Of a DNA stretch of 64,000 nucleotides, positions 7,612 to 16,632 are shown one piece after another. Under the pieces are notes generated by a model, which searched no databases, had not been told where the DNA came from, and saw only the letters and a list, made by a program, of their open reading frames with translations. Each line of letters begins with the position of its first letter. Within the stretch, counting starts at the first letter, position 1. Position numbers and translations under genes: made by a program. The stretch covers positions 2,542,001-2,606,000 of the forward strand of contig NZ_CP015098.1 in assembly GCF_001611795.1 (NCBI RefSeq). The letters are read 5' to 3'. Source of the DNA: Streptomyces qaidamensis (GTDB lineage Bacteria > Actinomycetota > Actinomycetes > Streptomycetales > Streptomycetaceae).

Positions 7612-9840
7612 TCACCCCGAGCGCGGTTTCCGCTCGGGGTGCGCGGGGGCAAGGCTGAAGACGCTGCCGCCGGGGGTGGTCGCGACGAGGGCTCCTCCGA
7701 GGAGCCGCACCGCAGTGGCGCCCCAGTCGGTGGCGTTGCTCTGGGCCCTGGGCGGCGTCTCCCAGAGCAGCGTGCCCTTCTTCGTGTCGAGCGCCCCGAC
7801 GCGGCCGCTGGCGCTGGCCAGGTACACGGCCCGGGTCCGTGGGTCGTACGTCGCCTCGCCCGGCTGTTCCAGGCTGGTGGAGGTCCGCCACAGCGGTCTG
7901 CCCGTGCGGGCCGACACGGCGGTGACCCGTCCGCTGGCGGTGGCGAACCACAGGGTGCCGTCCGCCAGCGTCACCTTGCCCTCGTACTCCTCGGCCAGCT
8001 TCGTCGTGTTCTGCGCGCCGGTGCCCGGGTCCACCAGCCGGATGGCCGCATACGGCGCGTCCTCCCCCATCAGGACGTTCCCGTTCTCGTCCTGGGTCAG
8101 GTCCAGGAACAGGAGCCGGCCGTCGAGGGCGCCGACCAGGCCGGCCTTGCTCGGCACGCTCAGCCGGCGTGCCGAGCCGTCGGCCGGGTGCAGCTCCGTG
8201 ACGAGACCGGCTTCCGGTGTCTCCTCCGAGCCGCACTCCAGCCACAGGTTCCCGGCGGCGTCCTTGACCCCGCAGAAGTGCTTCGCGGGCAGCCGCTCCG
8301 TCCAGCGCGGGGCGCCGGTGCGGGGCGAGCGGGCCGTCACCGAGGTGCCGTCGCCCTCCGGGATCACGACGATGCCGCCGGAGAAGGCCACCTCCGCGCG
8401 CTCGTCGTTCACCGCGCGGTCCCAGAGCCGGTCGCCCGTCGCGGTGTCGTACGCGAAGACCCGGGTCGCCCCTTCGCCCGGGGGCTCCTGCTGCACCAGG
8501 ACCGTGTCGTCCCTCACGCCGAGGATCACGAACCTGGAGAACGCGTCGCCGGTGACGGCCGCCGCCGGGCCGGCGCGCCAGACCGTGGCGCCCGTCTTTC
8601 CGTCCAGGCGGACGGGGAGGATGCCGTCGCCCGCGCAGTAGACGGCCCCCTCGTACGTCCGGCACTCCGGACCGCCCCGCAGCCCGCCGGAATCCGGCTG
8701 CTGCGTCTTGCGCACACCGCGCCCGGCCGTCTCGTACACGGTCGTCTGCCAGGGCTTCCAGCCGGCCGGCGGTGCCGCCCACCGGGAGTTCGCGGGCGGT
8801 GACGCGCCCTGGCGGCCCGCGTTCTGCACCCAGCCGGGGCCGAGTGTCAGATAGGCCGTCAGGCCGAGGACGGCGGCGCCGATCGTGCCCGTCGCGGCGA
8901 ACAGCGGGCGGATACGGCGGCGGGGGCGGTCGGGGCCCGGCGGGTCCGCCACGGTCGTGGGACGGACCGGCTCGACGGCCGGGAGCCTGTTCGCGCGCAG
9001 GGACATGGTGGCCGGGTCGCCGTCCGCCGGGTCGGGCAGGACGTCCGCCAGCTCCCGGGCCAGCTCGTCGAGCCGGGGCCGGTCCGCGGGCTCCTTGGAC
9101 AAGCAGCGCTCCAGCAGCCCGCGCAGCGGCCCGTCGACGCCCGTCAGCACGGGTTCGTCGTGCACCACCCGGTACGCCGTCAGATAGGGGCTGTCCGCGT
9201 CGAAGGGGCCGCGCCCGGTGACGGAGTACACCAGCAGTGCCCCGAGGGAGAAGACGTCCGAGGCCGGGCCGACCGCGCGGGCGTCGACGAGCTGTTCGGG
9301 GGACATGAAGGGCGGTGTGCCGATCATCTGGCCGGTCTCGGTCAGCGTCTGGTGGTTCTCCGCCGCGCGGGAGATGCCGAAGTCGATGACGCGCGGGCCG
9401 TCTTCGGCCAGCAGGACGTTGGCCGGCTTCAGGTCCCGGTGCACCACCCCCGCCCGGTGGATGTCGCGCAGGGCCTCCACCAGGCCCAGGGCCAGCCCGC
9501 GCAGGTCGGCGTCCGGCAGGGCGCCCCGGTCACGGATCCGCCCCGCGAGCGAGGGCCCGGGTACGTACTGGGTGGCCATCCAGGGCCGGGCCGCCTCGGG
9601 GTCCGCGTCCAGGACCGGTGCCGTGAAGGCTCCGCTGACCTTGCGGACGGCCGCGATCTCCTGCCGGAACCGGGCGCGGAAGACGGTGTCCGCGGCGTAC
9701 TGGGCGTGGACGACCTTGATGGCCACGTCACGGCCCGAACGCGCTCTGGCCCGGTAGACGACGCCCATGCCCCCGGCCCCGAGCCGGTCGAGCAGCCGGT
9801 AGCCGCCGACCGATTTCGGGTCGTCGCTGTGCAGCGGCAA
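7612..9840 (-). CDS. Serine/threonine protein kinase with C-terminal PQQ-like beta-propeller
   Basis: 742 aa. Residues about 10-270 are a Hanks-type kinase: P-loop LGAGGMGVVYRA, VAIKVVH, catalytic loop HRDLKPANVLL, DFGIS and the APE-equivalent MSPEQL. A Pro-rich juxtamembrane stretch leads to one membrane segment (about 310-330, LFAATGTIGAAVLGLTAYL). The outer about 400 residues contain PQQ/quinoprotein-like repeats (YDTATGDRLWDRAV, VSARTGRPLWRTS, LDTKKGTLLWETP), a presumed extracellular sensor. The start is TTG 9840 with a strong GGGGAAGGGGA about 7 nt before it. The last codons lie inside the hairpin 7614-7640. Signal and substrates are unknown. Confidence 0.9.
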   Translation of the reverse strand: MPLHSDDPKSVGGYRLLDRLGAGGMGVVYRARARSGRDVAIKVVHAQYAADTVFRARFRQEIAAVRKVSGAFTAPVLDADPEAARPWMATQYVPGPSLAGRIRDRGALPDADLRGLALGLVEALRDIHRAGVVHRDLKPANVLLAEDGPRVIDFGISRAAENHQTLTETGQMIGTPPFMSPEQLVDARAVGPASDVFSLGALLVYSVTGRGPFDADSPYLTAYRVVHDEPVLTGVDGPLRGLLERCLSKEPADRPRLDELARELADVLPDPADGDPATMSLRANRLPAVEPVRPTTVADPPGPDRPRRRIRPLFAATGTIGAAVLGLTAYLTLGPGWVQNAGRQGASPPANSRWAAPPAGWKPWQTTVYETAGRGVRKTQQPDSGGLRGGPECRTYEGAVYCAGDGILPVRLDGKTGATVWRAGPAAAVTGDAFSRFVILGVRDDTVLVQQEPPGEGATRVFAYDTATGDRLWDRAVNDERAEVAFSGGIVVIPEGDGTSVTARSPRTGAPRWTERLPAKHFCGVKDAAGNLWLECGSEETPEAGLVTELHPADGSARRLSVPSKAGLVGALDGRLLFLDLTQDENGNVLMGEDAPYAAIRLVDPGTGAQNTTKLAEEYEGKVTLADGTLWFATASGRVTAVSARTGRPLWRTSTSLEQPGEATYDPRTRAVYLASASGRVGALDTKKGTLLWETPPRAQSNATDWGATAVRLLGGALVATTPGGSVFSLAPAHPERKPRSG
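7614..7640. terminator. Hairpin overlapping the 3' end of the kinase gene
   Basis: 10-bp arms ACCCCGAGCG (7614-7623) and CGCTCGGGGT (7631-7640) with loop CGGTTTC. It follows nadA by about 20 nt and also encodes the last residues of the kinase (PERKPRSG), so it would serve nadA as terminator and form within the kinase mRNA. Confidence 0.7.
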
Positions 9841-9900
9841 GCCGAATCCCCTTCCCCCGTAAAGCCGTTCGACGCCACAGGATACGTAACGGGACAGGGC

Positions 9901-9942
9901 GGCGGCCGGGCACCGGACGTGCAGGTCCGGTGCCCGGCCGCC
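9901..9942. terminator. Terminator hairpin downstream of the RND gene
   Basis: Perfect 17-bp arms (9901-9917 and 9926-9942; second arm TCCGGTGCCCGGCCGCC) with loop CGTGCAGG, 15 nt past the RND stop codon and before the kinase start. Confidence 0.85.
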
Positions 9943-9956
9943 GCCGGGTCAGGGCG

Positions 9957-12900
9957 TCACACGCCCGCGTGCTCCGGCTCCGCCGCCTCGGTGCGCCGGT
10001 CCGGGAGGCCCTTCTTCGCCGCGCGCTTCTTCGCCCGGCGCTCCTTGCGGAGTTCGAACATCGCGTACAGCGTCGGGACCAGCAGCAGCGTCAGCAGGGT
10101 CGACGTGACCAGGCCGCCGATCACGACCACGGCCAGCGGCTGGGCGATGAAGCCGCCCTCGCCGGTGATGCCGAGGGCCATGGGCAGCAGGGCGAAGATC
10201 GTCGCCAGGGCGGTCATGAGGATCGGGCGCAGCCGGTGCCGGCCGCCCTCGATCACGGCCTCGACGACGCCGTGACCCTGCTTGCGGTACTGGTTGATCA
10301 GGTCGATCAGCACGATCGCGTTCGTCACCACGATGCCGATCAGCATCAGCATGCCGATCATGGCCGGGACGCCCATCGGGGTGCCGGTGGCGATCAGCAG
10401 GCCGATCGCGCCCGTGGCCGCGAACGGGATGGAGACGAGCAGGATCAGCGGCTGGACCAGGGACCGGAAGGTGCCGACCAGCAGCATGAACACGATCGCG
10501 ATGGCCGCCAGCATCGCCAGGCCCAGGTTGGCGAACGCCTCGTCCTGGTCCTCGGAGACACCGCCGATCGACGCCGTGGCGCCGTCCGGGAGCTTCAGCG
10601 CGTTGATCTTCGACTGGAGCTGGGTGCTGACCGCGCCGGTGTTGTCGCCGGTCGGCTTCGCGGTGATGGTGGCGGCGCGCTGGCCGTCGATGCGGGTCAT
10701 CGAGACCGGGCCGTCGACCAGCTTCACCGTGGCGATGTCGCCGAGCTTCACCTTGCCGCCCAGACGCAGGTCCTGGAGCTGCTTCAGGGTCGTGGCGGGC
10801 TTCGCCGAGCGGATGACGACATCGCGCTCGGTGTCGTCCAGGACCGCCTTGGCCGCGGTGGTGCCGCGAACGGCCTGGGCGACGGCCGCTCCGAGCGTCT
10901 GGTCGTTGAAACCGGCCGCGGCCGCCTTGTCGTTGGCCTTGACCGAGATGCGCGGCACGCTGGTCGCGAGGTCGCTGCTGACGTCCGTGACGTCGTCGAG
11001 GGAGGCGACCGTCTTGCGGACCTCCTCGGACGCGGTGCGCAGCACGCCCGCGTCGGCGGCCTTCACGACCACGCTGAGGTCCTGGCTGCCGAAGCCGTCA
11101 CCGGCGGCGACGGTGGTCGTGCCGATGCCCTTCAGCCCGGCCAGGCCCTTCTCGATGCTGTCCTGGACGTCCCCGTGGGACGCCGAGTCGTCCAGCATCA
11201 CCTGGTAGGAGGCCTGGTTGCTGTCCGTGCCGCCGCCGAAGGCCGCCATGAAACCGGACGAGCCGATCGTGACCTGGTAGTCCTTCACGCCCTCGGTGCC
11301 GGCGAGCAGCCGCTCGACCTTCTTCGCCTGGGCGTCGGTGGCCGCCAGGCTGGTGCCGGGCTTCAGCTCCTGCTTGACGGTGAGGACTTCCTGTTCGCCC
11401 TGGTCGAAGAAGTTGGTCTTCAGCAGCGGCGCCATGCCGAACGTGCCGACCAGGACGACGACCGCGATGGCCACGCTGGTGAGGCGGCGGCGGGTCGCGA
11501 AGCGCAGGACCGGGACGTAGATGCGCTGGAGGCGGCTCCTGGCCTCCTTCTCCTCCGCGATCCGGCGCGCCTCGTCCGCGTCCTCGGGCGTGCCCTTCGG
11601 GGGCCGCAGGAACCAGTACGACAGCACCGGTACGACCGTCAGGGAGACGAGGAGGGACGCCAGCAGCGCGGCCGTCACGGTCAGGCTGAACGAGCCGAAC
11701 AGCTCGCCCACCATGCCGCCGACCAGGCCGATCGGCAGGAACACCGCGACCGTGGTGAGCGTCGAGGACGTCACCGCTCCGGCGACCTCGCGGACGGCCT
11801 GGAGGATCGCCGAGTGGCGCTCCTCGCCGTAGCCGAGGTGGCGCTTGATGTTCTCCAGGACCACGATCGAGTCGTCGACGACCCGGCCGATGGCGATGGT
11901 CAGGGCGCCCAGCGTGAGGACGTTCAGCGACAGGTCGCGCGTCCACAGCACGATCAGGGCGAGGACCACGGACAGCGGGATGGACACCGCGGTCACGAGG
12001 GTCGAGCGGATCGAGGCCAGGAAGACCAGGATCACCAGGACCGCGAAGAGCAGACCGAGCGCGCCCTCGGTGGTCAGGCCCTTGATGGACTTCGAGACCG
12101 CCGGGCCCTGGTCGCTGACGACCGTGAGGGCGGCACCCGAGCCGAGGTCCTTGCGCAGGTCCGGGAGCTTGCCCTGGACGGCGTCGGAGATGGCGACCGC
12201 GCTGCCGTCGCGGTCCATCGTCACGGCGACGGAGAGGCTGGGCTTGCCGTCGGTGCGGGTGATGGAGTCGGCGGTGGCCTCCTGCTGCTTCACCGTGGCG
12301 ACGTCGCCGAGGCGCACCGGCTTGCCCTTACCGGGTTCGCCCGTGACCATCAGGTCCTTGATCTGCCCGGTCGAGGTGAAGCCGCCGCCGACCTGGACCG
12401 TACGGTTGGCGCCGTCCTCGTCGAAGGAGCCGGCCGGGACGGTCGCGCCGCCCGCCTGGAGCGCCTGGGAGAGGGACTGCGAGGTCAGACCGGCCTTCGC
12501 CAGCTTCGCGTCGTCGGGCGTGACGGTGACCTGGAGGTCGCGCACACCGTCGACGGTGACCTGGCCGACGCCGTCGATGCTCTTGAGGTCCGGCACGACG
12601 GTCTTGTCGAGCTGGTCGGCCAGGGCCTGCTGGTCACGGCCGGAGGTGACGGCGAGGACGACGGTCGGGATGTCGTCCGTGGAACCGGCGACGACCTGCG
12701 GGTCGACGTCGTCCGGGAGTTGGACGCGGGCCCGGTTGACGGCCTGCTGGACGTCGGCGACCAGCTGCTCGGTGCCGCTGCCGTAGTCGAAGGACGCCAT
12801 GATCACGGCGTTGCCCTCGCTGGCGGTGGAGGTGACGCCGCTGATGCCGTCGACGCCTTCGAGACTGTCCTCGATGGGTTCGACGACCTGCTTCTCGACC

Positions 12901-13076
12901 ACGTCCGGCGACGCGCCCTGGTACGGCGCCAGCACGGACACCATGGGCAGTTCGATGGTGGGCAGCAGCTGCTGCTTGAGCTGGGGTATCGCGATCGCCC
13001 CGAAGACGAGCGCGATGATCGACATCAGCCCGATCAAGGCCCGTTGCGCGAGGCTGAACCTGGACAGCCAGGACAT
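9957..13076 (-). CDS. RND-family efflux permease (AcrB/HAE1-like)
   Basis: 1039 aa, the full length expected for an AcrB-type proton-driven pump. Visible features: first helix LAQRALIGLMSIIALVFGAI; porter-domain start LKQQLLPTIELPMVSV; the TM4 proton-relay Asp pair in IAIGRVVDDSIVVLENI; and the second-half equivalent IGIVVTNAIVLIDLIN. Twelve membrane helices and two large extracytoplasmic loops are expected. I chose ATG 13076 (MSWLSRFSLAQR), not the in-frame codon at 13190, because the family begins just before the first helix. No membrane-fusion or outer-membrane partner is encoded nearby, as is usual in monoderms. It lies downstream of the HK/RR pair, which probably controls it. Substrate unknown. 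Confidence 0.92.
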   Translation of the reverse strand: MSWLSRFSLAQRALIGLMSIIALVFGAIAIPQLKQQLLPTIELPMVSVLAPYQGASPDVVEKQVVEPIEDSLEGVDGISGVTSTASEGNAVIMASFDYGSGTEQLVADVQQAVNRARVQLPDDVDPQVVAGSTDDIPTVVLAVTSGRDQQALADQLDKTVVPDLKSIDGVGQVTVDGVRDLQVTVTPDDAKLAKAGLTSQSLSQALQAGGATVPAGSFDEDGANRTVQVGGGFTSTGQIKDLMVTGEPGKGKPVRLGDVATVKQQEATADSITRTDGKPSLSVAVTMDRDGSAVAISDAVQGKLPDLRKDLGSGAALTVVSDQGPAVSKSIKGLTTEGALGLLFAVLVILVFLASIRSTLVTAVSIPLSVVLALIVLWTRDLSLNVLTLGALTIAIGRVVDDSIVVLENIKRHLGYGEERHSAILQAVREVAGAVTSSTLTTVAVFLPIGLVGGMVGELFGSFSLTVTAALLASLLVSLTVVPVLSYWFLRPPKGTPEDADEARRIAEEKEARSRLQRIYVPVLRFATRRRLTSVAIAVVVLVGTFGMAPLLKTNFFDQGEQEVLTVKQELKPGTSLAATDAQAKKVERLLAGTEGVKDYQVTIGSSGFMAAFGGGTDSNQASYQVMLDDSASHGDVQDSIEKGLAGLKGIGTTTVAAGDGFGSQDLSVVVKAADAGVLRTASEEVRKTVASLDDVTDVSSDLATSVPRISVKANDKAAAAGFNDQTLGAAVAQAVRGTTAAKAVLDDTERDVVIRSAKPATTLKQLQDLRLGGKVKLGDIATVKLVDGPVSMTRIDGQRAATITAKPTGDNTGAVSTQLQSKINALKLPDGATASIGGVSEDQDEAFANLGLAMLAAIAIVFMLLVGTFRSLVQPLILLVSIPFAATGAIGLLIATGTPMGVPAMIGMLMLIGIVVTNAIVLIDLINQYRKQGHGVVEAVIEGGRHRLRPILMTALATIFALLPMALGITGEGGFIAQPLAVVVIGGLVTSTLLTLLLVPTLYAMFELRKERRAKKRAAKKGLPDRRTEAAEPEHAGV

Positions 13077-13195
13077 GGGTGAGGGTCTCTCTTCTGTTGA
13101 GCGGCAGAAGCGGCAGCGGACGCGCAGATGAGCGCCCGCCCCTACACCCTGAGCCATGGAGAACGGGGGTTCCGTAGCCCCCAGGTCCACATCCT

Positions 13196-13208
13196 TATGC
13201 GGCGCATA
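13196..13208. promoter_or_regulatory. Inverted repeat between the RR and RND genes
   Basis: TATGC GGC GCATA (13196-13208), 120 bp before the RND start, lies in the only sizeable gap in this operon. It is a reasonable binding site for the adjacent response regulator or part of an internal promoter. Confidence 0.4.
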
Positions 13209-13236
13209 CTCCGGCCGCAGTACACCCGGGTCGAGC

Positions 13237-13920
13237 TCACTCCACCCTCGGGCGGACCAGACCCGACTCGTACGCGGTCACCACGAGCTGGGCGCGGTCC
13301 CGGGCGCCCAGCTTGGCCATGGCCCGGTTGACGTGCGTCTTCACCGTCAGCGGGCTGACTTCGAGGCGCTCGGCGATCTCGTCGTTGGAGTGGCCGCCGG
13401 CGACCTGCACCAGCACCTCGCGCTCCCGGACGGTGAGCGAGTCGAGCCGTTCACCGCGGGCCGGGTCGCGGTCGCCGTCGGCCGGGTCGTCCGTGGCGAG
13501 GAACCGGGCGATCAGGCCCGTGGTGGCCGCCGGGGAGAGCAGGGCCTGGCCGCCGGCCGCGATACGGATGGCGGTCAGCAGTTCATCGGGTTCGGAGCCC
13601 TTGCCGAGGAAGCCGGAGGCGCCGGCGCGCAGCGACTGCACGACGTAGTCGTCGACTTCGAACGTCGTCAGGATGACCACCCGGACGTCGCCGAGATCGG
13701 GGTCGGCGCTGATCATGCGGGTCGCGGCGAGACCGTCGGTGCCGGGCATGCGGATGTCCATGAGCACGACGTCGGCGCGCTGCTCCTTGGCCAGCCGGAC
13801 TGCTTCCGCGCCGTCGGAGGCCTCGCCGATCACCTCCATGTCCGGCTCGGAGTCGACGAGCACGCGAAAGGCGCTGCGCAGGAGCGCCTGGTCGTCGGCG
13901 AGCAGGACACGGATGGTCAT
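13237..13920 (-). CDS. NarL/FixJ-type response regulator
   Basis: 227 aa. Receiver domain about 1-120 with acidic residues in LLADDQALLRS, the phospho-acceptor Asp in VVLMDIRMPGTDG (about residue 54) and the conserved Lys in GFLGKGSEPDE. A LuxR-type helix-turn-helix fills the C-terminus (LTVREREVLVQVAGG, SNDEIAERLEVSPLTVKTHV). The start ATG overlaps the kinase stop codon by 4 nt (ATGA), so the two are translationally coupled. It probably regulates the downstream RND pump. Confidence 0.93.
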   Translation of the reverse strand: MTIRVLLADDQALLRSAFRVLVDSEPDMEVIGEASDGAEAVRLAKEQRADVVLMDIRMPGTDGLAATRMISADPDLGDVRVVILTTFEVDDYVVQSLRAGASGFLGKGSEPDELLTAIRIAAGGQALLSPAATTGLIARFLATDDPADGDRDPARGERLDSLTVREREVLVQVAGGHSNDEIAERLEVSPLTVKTHVNRAMAKLGARDRAQLVVTAYESGLVRPRVE

Positions 13921-15134
13921 GCGGGGTCCTCCCCGGTCGGTGTGCGGTTCTTGACCGGCAGGATGGCATGGACGCGGAAGCCGCCGCCGTAGCGGGGACC
14001 GGTGGTGAGGGTGCCGCGCAGGGCGGTGACGCGCTCGCGCATGCCGAGCAGTCCGTGGCCGCCGCCGTCCTGGGTCTCGTGCTCGCCGCTGCCGTCGTCG
14101 AGCACGGTGATCTCGATGTTCGGTCCGACACGTACGACGCTGACCTCCGCCTTGGCCTGGGGCCCGGCGTGCTTCTGCACGTTGGTGAGTGCCTCCTGGA
14201 TGATCCGGTAGGCGGCCAGGTCGACCGCCGCCGGGAGGCTGGTGCCCTGGTCGGCGCGGGCCACCTCGATGTGCAGGCCGGCGCTGCGGAAGGTGCCGGT
14301 GAGTTCGTCGAGGCGGTCAAGGCCCGGGGCCGGTTCCGTCGGGGCCTCCGGGTCGCCGGACTGCCGGAGCAGGCCGACGGTGGCGCGCAGCTCGTTGAGC
14401 GCGGAGCGGCTGGCCTCGCGGACGTGCCCCAGGGCCTCCTTGGCCTGGTCGGGGCGCTTGTCCATGACATGGGCGGCGACCCCGGCCTGCACGTTGACCA
14501 GGGCGATGTGGTGGGCGACGACGTCGTGCAGGTCCCGGGCGATGCGCAGGCGTTCCTCGGCGACCCGGCGGCGGGCCTCCTCCTCGCGGGTGCGTTCCGC
14601 CTTCTCGGCGCGTTCCCTGATCGCCTGGACGAAGGCGCGGCGGCTGCGGACGGCGTCGCCGGCGGTGGCGCCGATGCCGGTCCAGGCGAAGATGCCGAGG
14701 TTCTCCTGGGCGTACCAGGGCAGGGGGCCCGCGGCCATGGCGGCGCCGGTCAGCACGGTCATGGTGAGCAGGCCGACGCGCCAGGTGGTGGGGCGGTCGG
14801 TGGTGGAGGCGACGGTGTAGAGCGCGATGACGGCGGACATCGCGACGGGGGCGCGGGGGTCGCCGGTGACGGACTCGATGACGGAGAGCGCGCCGGTGAG
14901 GGCGAGGACCGTCATGGGGGCGCGGCGGCGGAAGACCAGGGCCGCGGCGCCGAGGGTCATGAGGAGGAGGCTCAGCGGGTCGGGGGTGCGCAGGACCCAG
15001 CTGACGCTGTCCCGGTGCCGGGGTTCCACGAACGAACCGGCGACCATGCAGACCAGGACGGCGGTGGCCAGGACGGCGTCCATGGCCAGGGGATGCGCTT
15101 TGGCCTGGCATCTGGCCCGCGCGAGGGTGCTCAC
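13917..15134 (-). CDS. Sensor histidine kinase (NarL-partner type, HisKA_3)
   Basis: 405 aa. About five hydrophobic segments in residues 15-160 form a membrane sensor with little extracytoplasmic sequence. A coiled linker (RERAEKAERTREEEARRR) leads to the HisKA_3 box RIARDLHDVVAHHIALV containing the phospho-accepting His. The ATPase domain has AAYRIIQEALTNVQKHAG, TVLDDGSG and GGHGLLGMRERV. GTG 15134 lacks a clear ribosome site, and TACCGT lies just upstream, so a leaderless transcript is possible. First gene of the presumed HK-RR-RND unit. Confidence 0.92.
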   Translation of the reverse strand: MSTLARARCQAKAHPLAMDAVLATAVLVCMVAGSFVEPRHRDSVSWVLRTPDPLSLLLMTLGAAALVFRRRAPMTVLALTGALSVIESVTGDPRAPVAMSAVIALYTVASTTDRPTTWRVGLLTMTVLTGAAMAAGPLPWYAQENLGIFAWTGIGATAGDAVRSRRAFVQAIRERAEKAERTREEEARRRVAEERLRIARDLHDVVAHHIALVNVQAGVAAHVMDKRPDQAKEALGHVREASRSALNELRATVGLLRQSGDPEAPTEPAPGLDRLDELTGTFRSAGLHIEVARADQGTSLPAAVDLAAYRIIQEALTNVQKHAGPQAKAEVSVVRVGPNIEITVLDDGSGEHETQDGGGHGLLGMRERVTALRGTLTTGPRYGGGFRVHAILPVKNRTPTGEDPA

Positions 15135-15209
15135 GGTTGTTTACGGTAGCCGGGTCGGCTGTGGCTGTGTGAGGCGCTCGGCGTGAGGGCACGCACGCCC
15201 GCGGTCACG

Positions 15210-15488
15210 TCAGCCCGGGATCAAGCCGTCGTCGCTGAGGAACTCCCGGACTTCCTCCAAGGTCGCGTCGGGAGACGGGAGGATCAGTTCCGACGGCTCC
15301 AGGGAGTCGTCCGGGAGGGGTTCGCCCAGCTCGCGGACCCTCGTCAGGAGGGCCTGGAGGGTGCGGCGGAAGCCGGGGCCGTCGCCGTTCTCCATTTCCG
15401 CCAGGAGTTCGTCGTCCAGCTTGTTCAGCTCGGCGAGGTGGCCGTCGGCCAGGATCACCTGGCCCTCCCCCATGATCCGTACGATCAT
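15210..15488 (-). CDS. pspAA: PspA-associated protein PspAA
   Basis: 92 aa, MIVRIMGEGQVILADGHLAE at the start, matching the small PspAA partner found next to PspA in actinobacteria and archaea. It is acidic and soluble, with no membrane segment. ATG 15488 has AGGAGGG at 5 nt. It lies 41 nt after pspA on the same strand, surely cotranscribed. The partner PspAB is encoded at the other end of the window. Confidence 0.88.
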   Translation of the reverse strand: MIVRIMGEGQVILADGHLAELNKLDDELLAEMENGDGPGFRRTLQALLTRVRELGEPLPDDSLEPSELILPSPDATLEEVREFLSDDGLIPG

Positions 15489-15529
15489 GTCGCCCTCCTA
15501 GGCGTGGACCGCTCCTGCTTCGTGGACCC

Positions 15530-16327
15530 CTACTGCTTGTCGAAGCGCGGGGTGTCCTGCGGCTGCTGCCGGTCCTGCTGCTGACCCGTGCCGCCTTCGA
15601 GGGCCTGCTGCCCGCCGGCCGAGCCTCCGGCCAGTTCGGCCTTCATGCGCTGCAGTTCCAGCTCTACATCCGTACCACCGGAGAGCCGGTCCAGCTCGGC
15701 CTGGAGGTCGTCCTTGTGCATGCCGGAGGGGTCCTCCAGGGCACCGGAGGCGAGCAGCTCGTCGATGGCGCCGGCGCGGGCCTGGAGCTGGGCCGTCTTG
15801 TCCTCGGCCCGCTGGATCGCCAGGCCGACGTCGCCCATCTCCTCGGAGATGCCGGAGAAGGCCTCGCCGATCCGGGTCTGCGCCTGGGCCGCCGTGTACG
15901 TCGCCTTGATCGTCTCCTTCTTCGTACGGAAGGCGTCGACCTTGGCCTGGAGCCGCTGGGCCGCGAGGGTGAGCTTCTCCTCCTCGCCCTGGAGCGTCGC
16001 GTGCTGGGTCTCCAGGTCGGTCACCTGCTGCTGGAGCGCGGCCCGGCGGGAGAGCGCTTCGCGGGCCAGGTCCTCACGGCCCAGCGCGAGCGCCTTGCGG
16101 CCCTGGTCCTCCAGCTTGCCGGACTGTGACTGCAACTGGTTCAGCTGGAGTTCCAGGCGCTTGCGGCTGGTCGCCACGTCGGCGACGCCGCGGCGGACCT
16201 TCTGCAGCAGCTCCAGCTGCTTCTGATACGAGTAATCGAGGGTCTCGCGCGGGTCCTCGGCCCGGTCAAGGGCCTTGTTCGCCTTCGCGCGGAAGATCAT
16301 CCCCATACGCTTCATGACACCGCTCAT
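15530..16327 (-). CDS. pspA: Phage shock protein A (PspA/IM30/Vipp1 family)
   Basis: 265 aa, predicted almost wholly helical coiled coil, as in ESCRT-III-like PspA proteins that polymerise on damaged inner membranes. The N-terminus MSGVMKRMGMIFRAKANKAL gives the amphipathic membrane-binding helix, followed by EDPRETLDYSYQKQLELLQK. The C-terminal tail is Gly/Gln-rich. I chose ATG 16327 (GAAGGGGG upstream); an ATG at 16315 would remove four residues. It forms an operon with pspAA. In Streptomyces PspA is part of the cell-envelope stress response. Confidence 0.93.
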   Translation of the reverse strand: MSGVMKRMGMIFRAKANKALDRAEDPRETLDYSYQKQLELLQKVRRGVADVATSRKRLELQLNQLQSQSGKLEDQGRKALALGREDLAREALSRRAALQQQVTDLETQHATLQGEEEKLTLAAQRLQAKVDAFRTKKETIKATYTAAQAQTRIGEAFSGISEEMGDVGLAIQRAEDKTAQLQARAGAIDELLASGALEDPSGMHKDDLQAELDRLSGGTDVELELQRMKAELAGGSAGGQQALEGGTGQQQDRQQPQDTPRFDKQ

Positions 16328-16632
16328 GGGCTTCGCGCGCCCCCTTCTGACCGACTCCGGTTCCAGCTCCAGCGACAGAACCCACAGTACGGGCCCTGCA
16401 TCCATTACCGCACTGTTCGGGGACGGATGCGCTCATCCCCAAGGACGACTGCGTGCGCTCCCGCTCCGGCGTAGGGAGTAGGTGGTCCCCGGGGTTACCG
16501 GAGCCGTACACCCCGGGAAACATCCGGAGGCGTACGCAACGTCCCCTCTGTCCCCTTACTGACGACTGGTGTTGCCGGATCGTTCCCCACCGGGCTGGGG
16601 TCCATGCCCGGAAGCCCTTACCCTTGGGTTTT
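16328..16632. other. Divergent intergenic region between pspA and the DUF3043 gene
   Basis: About 305 bp without a convincing gene. It must contain the pspA promoter. The most regular structure is an inverted repeat CCCGGGGT (16488-16495) / ACCCCGGG (16510-16517) with a 14-nt spacer. I could not identify a consensus sigma site with confidence. Confidence 0.5.

Noticed and set aside
9930..13082. Long open frame (over 1000 codons) on the plus strand opposite the RND gene
   Set aside because: Low-complexity Arg/Asp/Gly/Gln composition with no motif; a shadow of the GC-rich RND coding sequence.
13077..13190. N-terminal extension of the RND protein to 13190
   Set aside because: The added residues are not hydrophobic and do not match the family start, which is just before the first helix.
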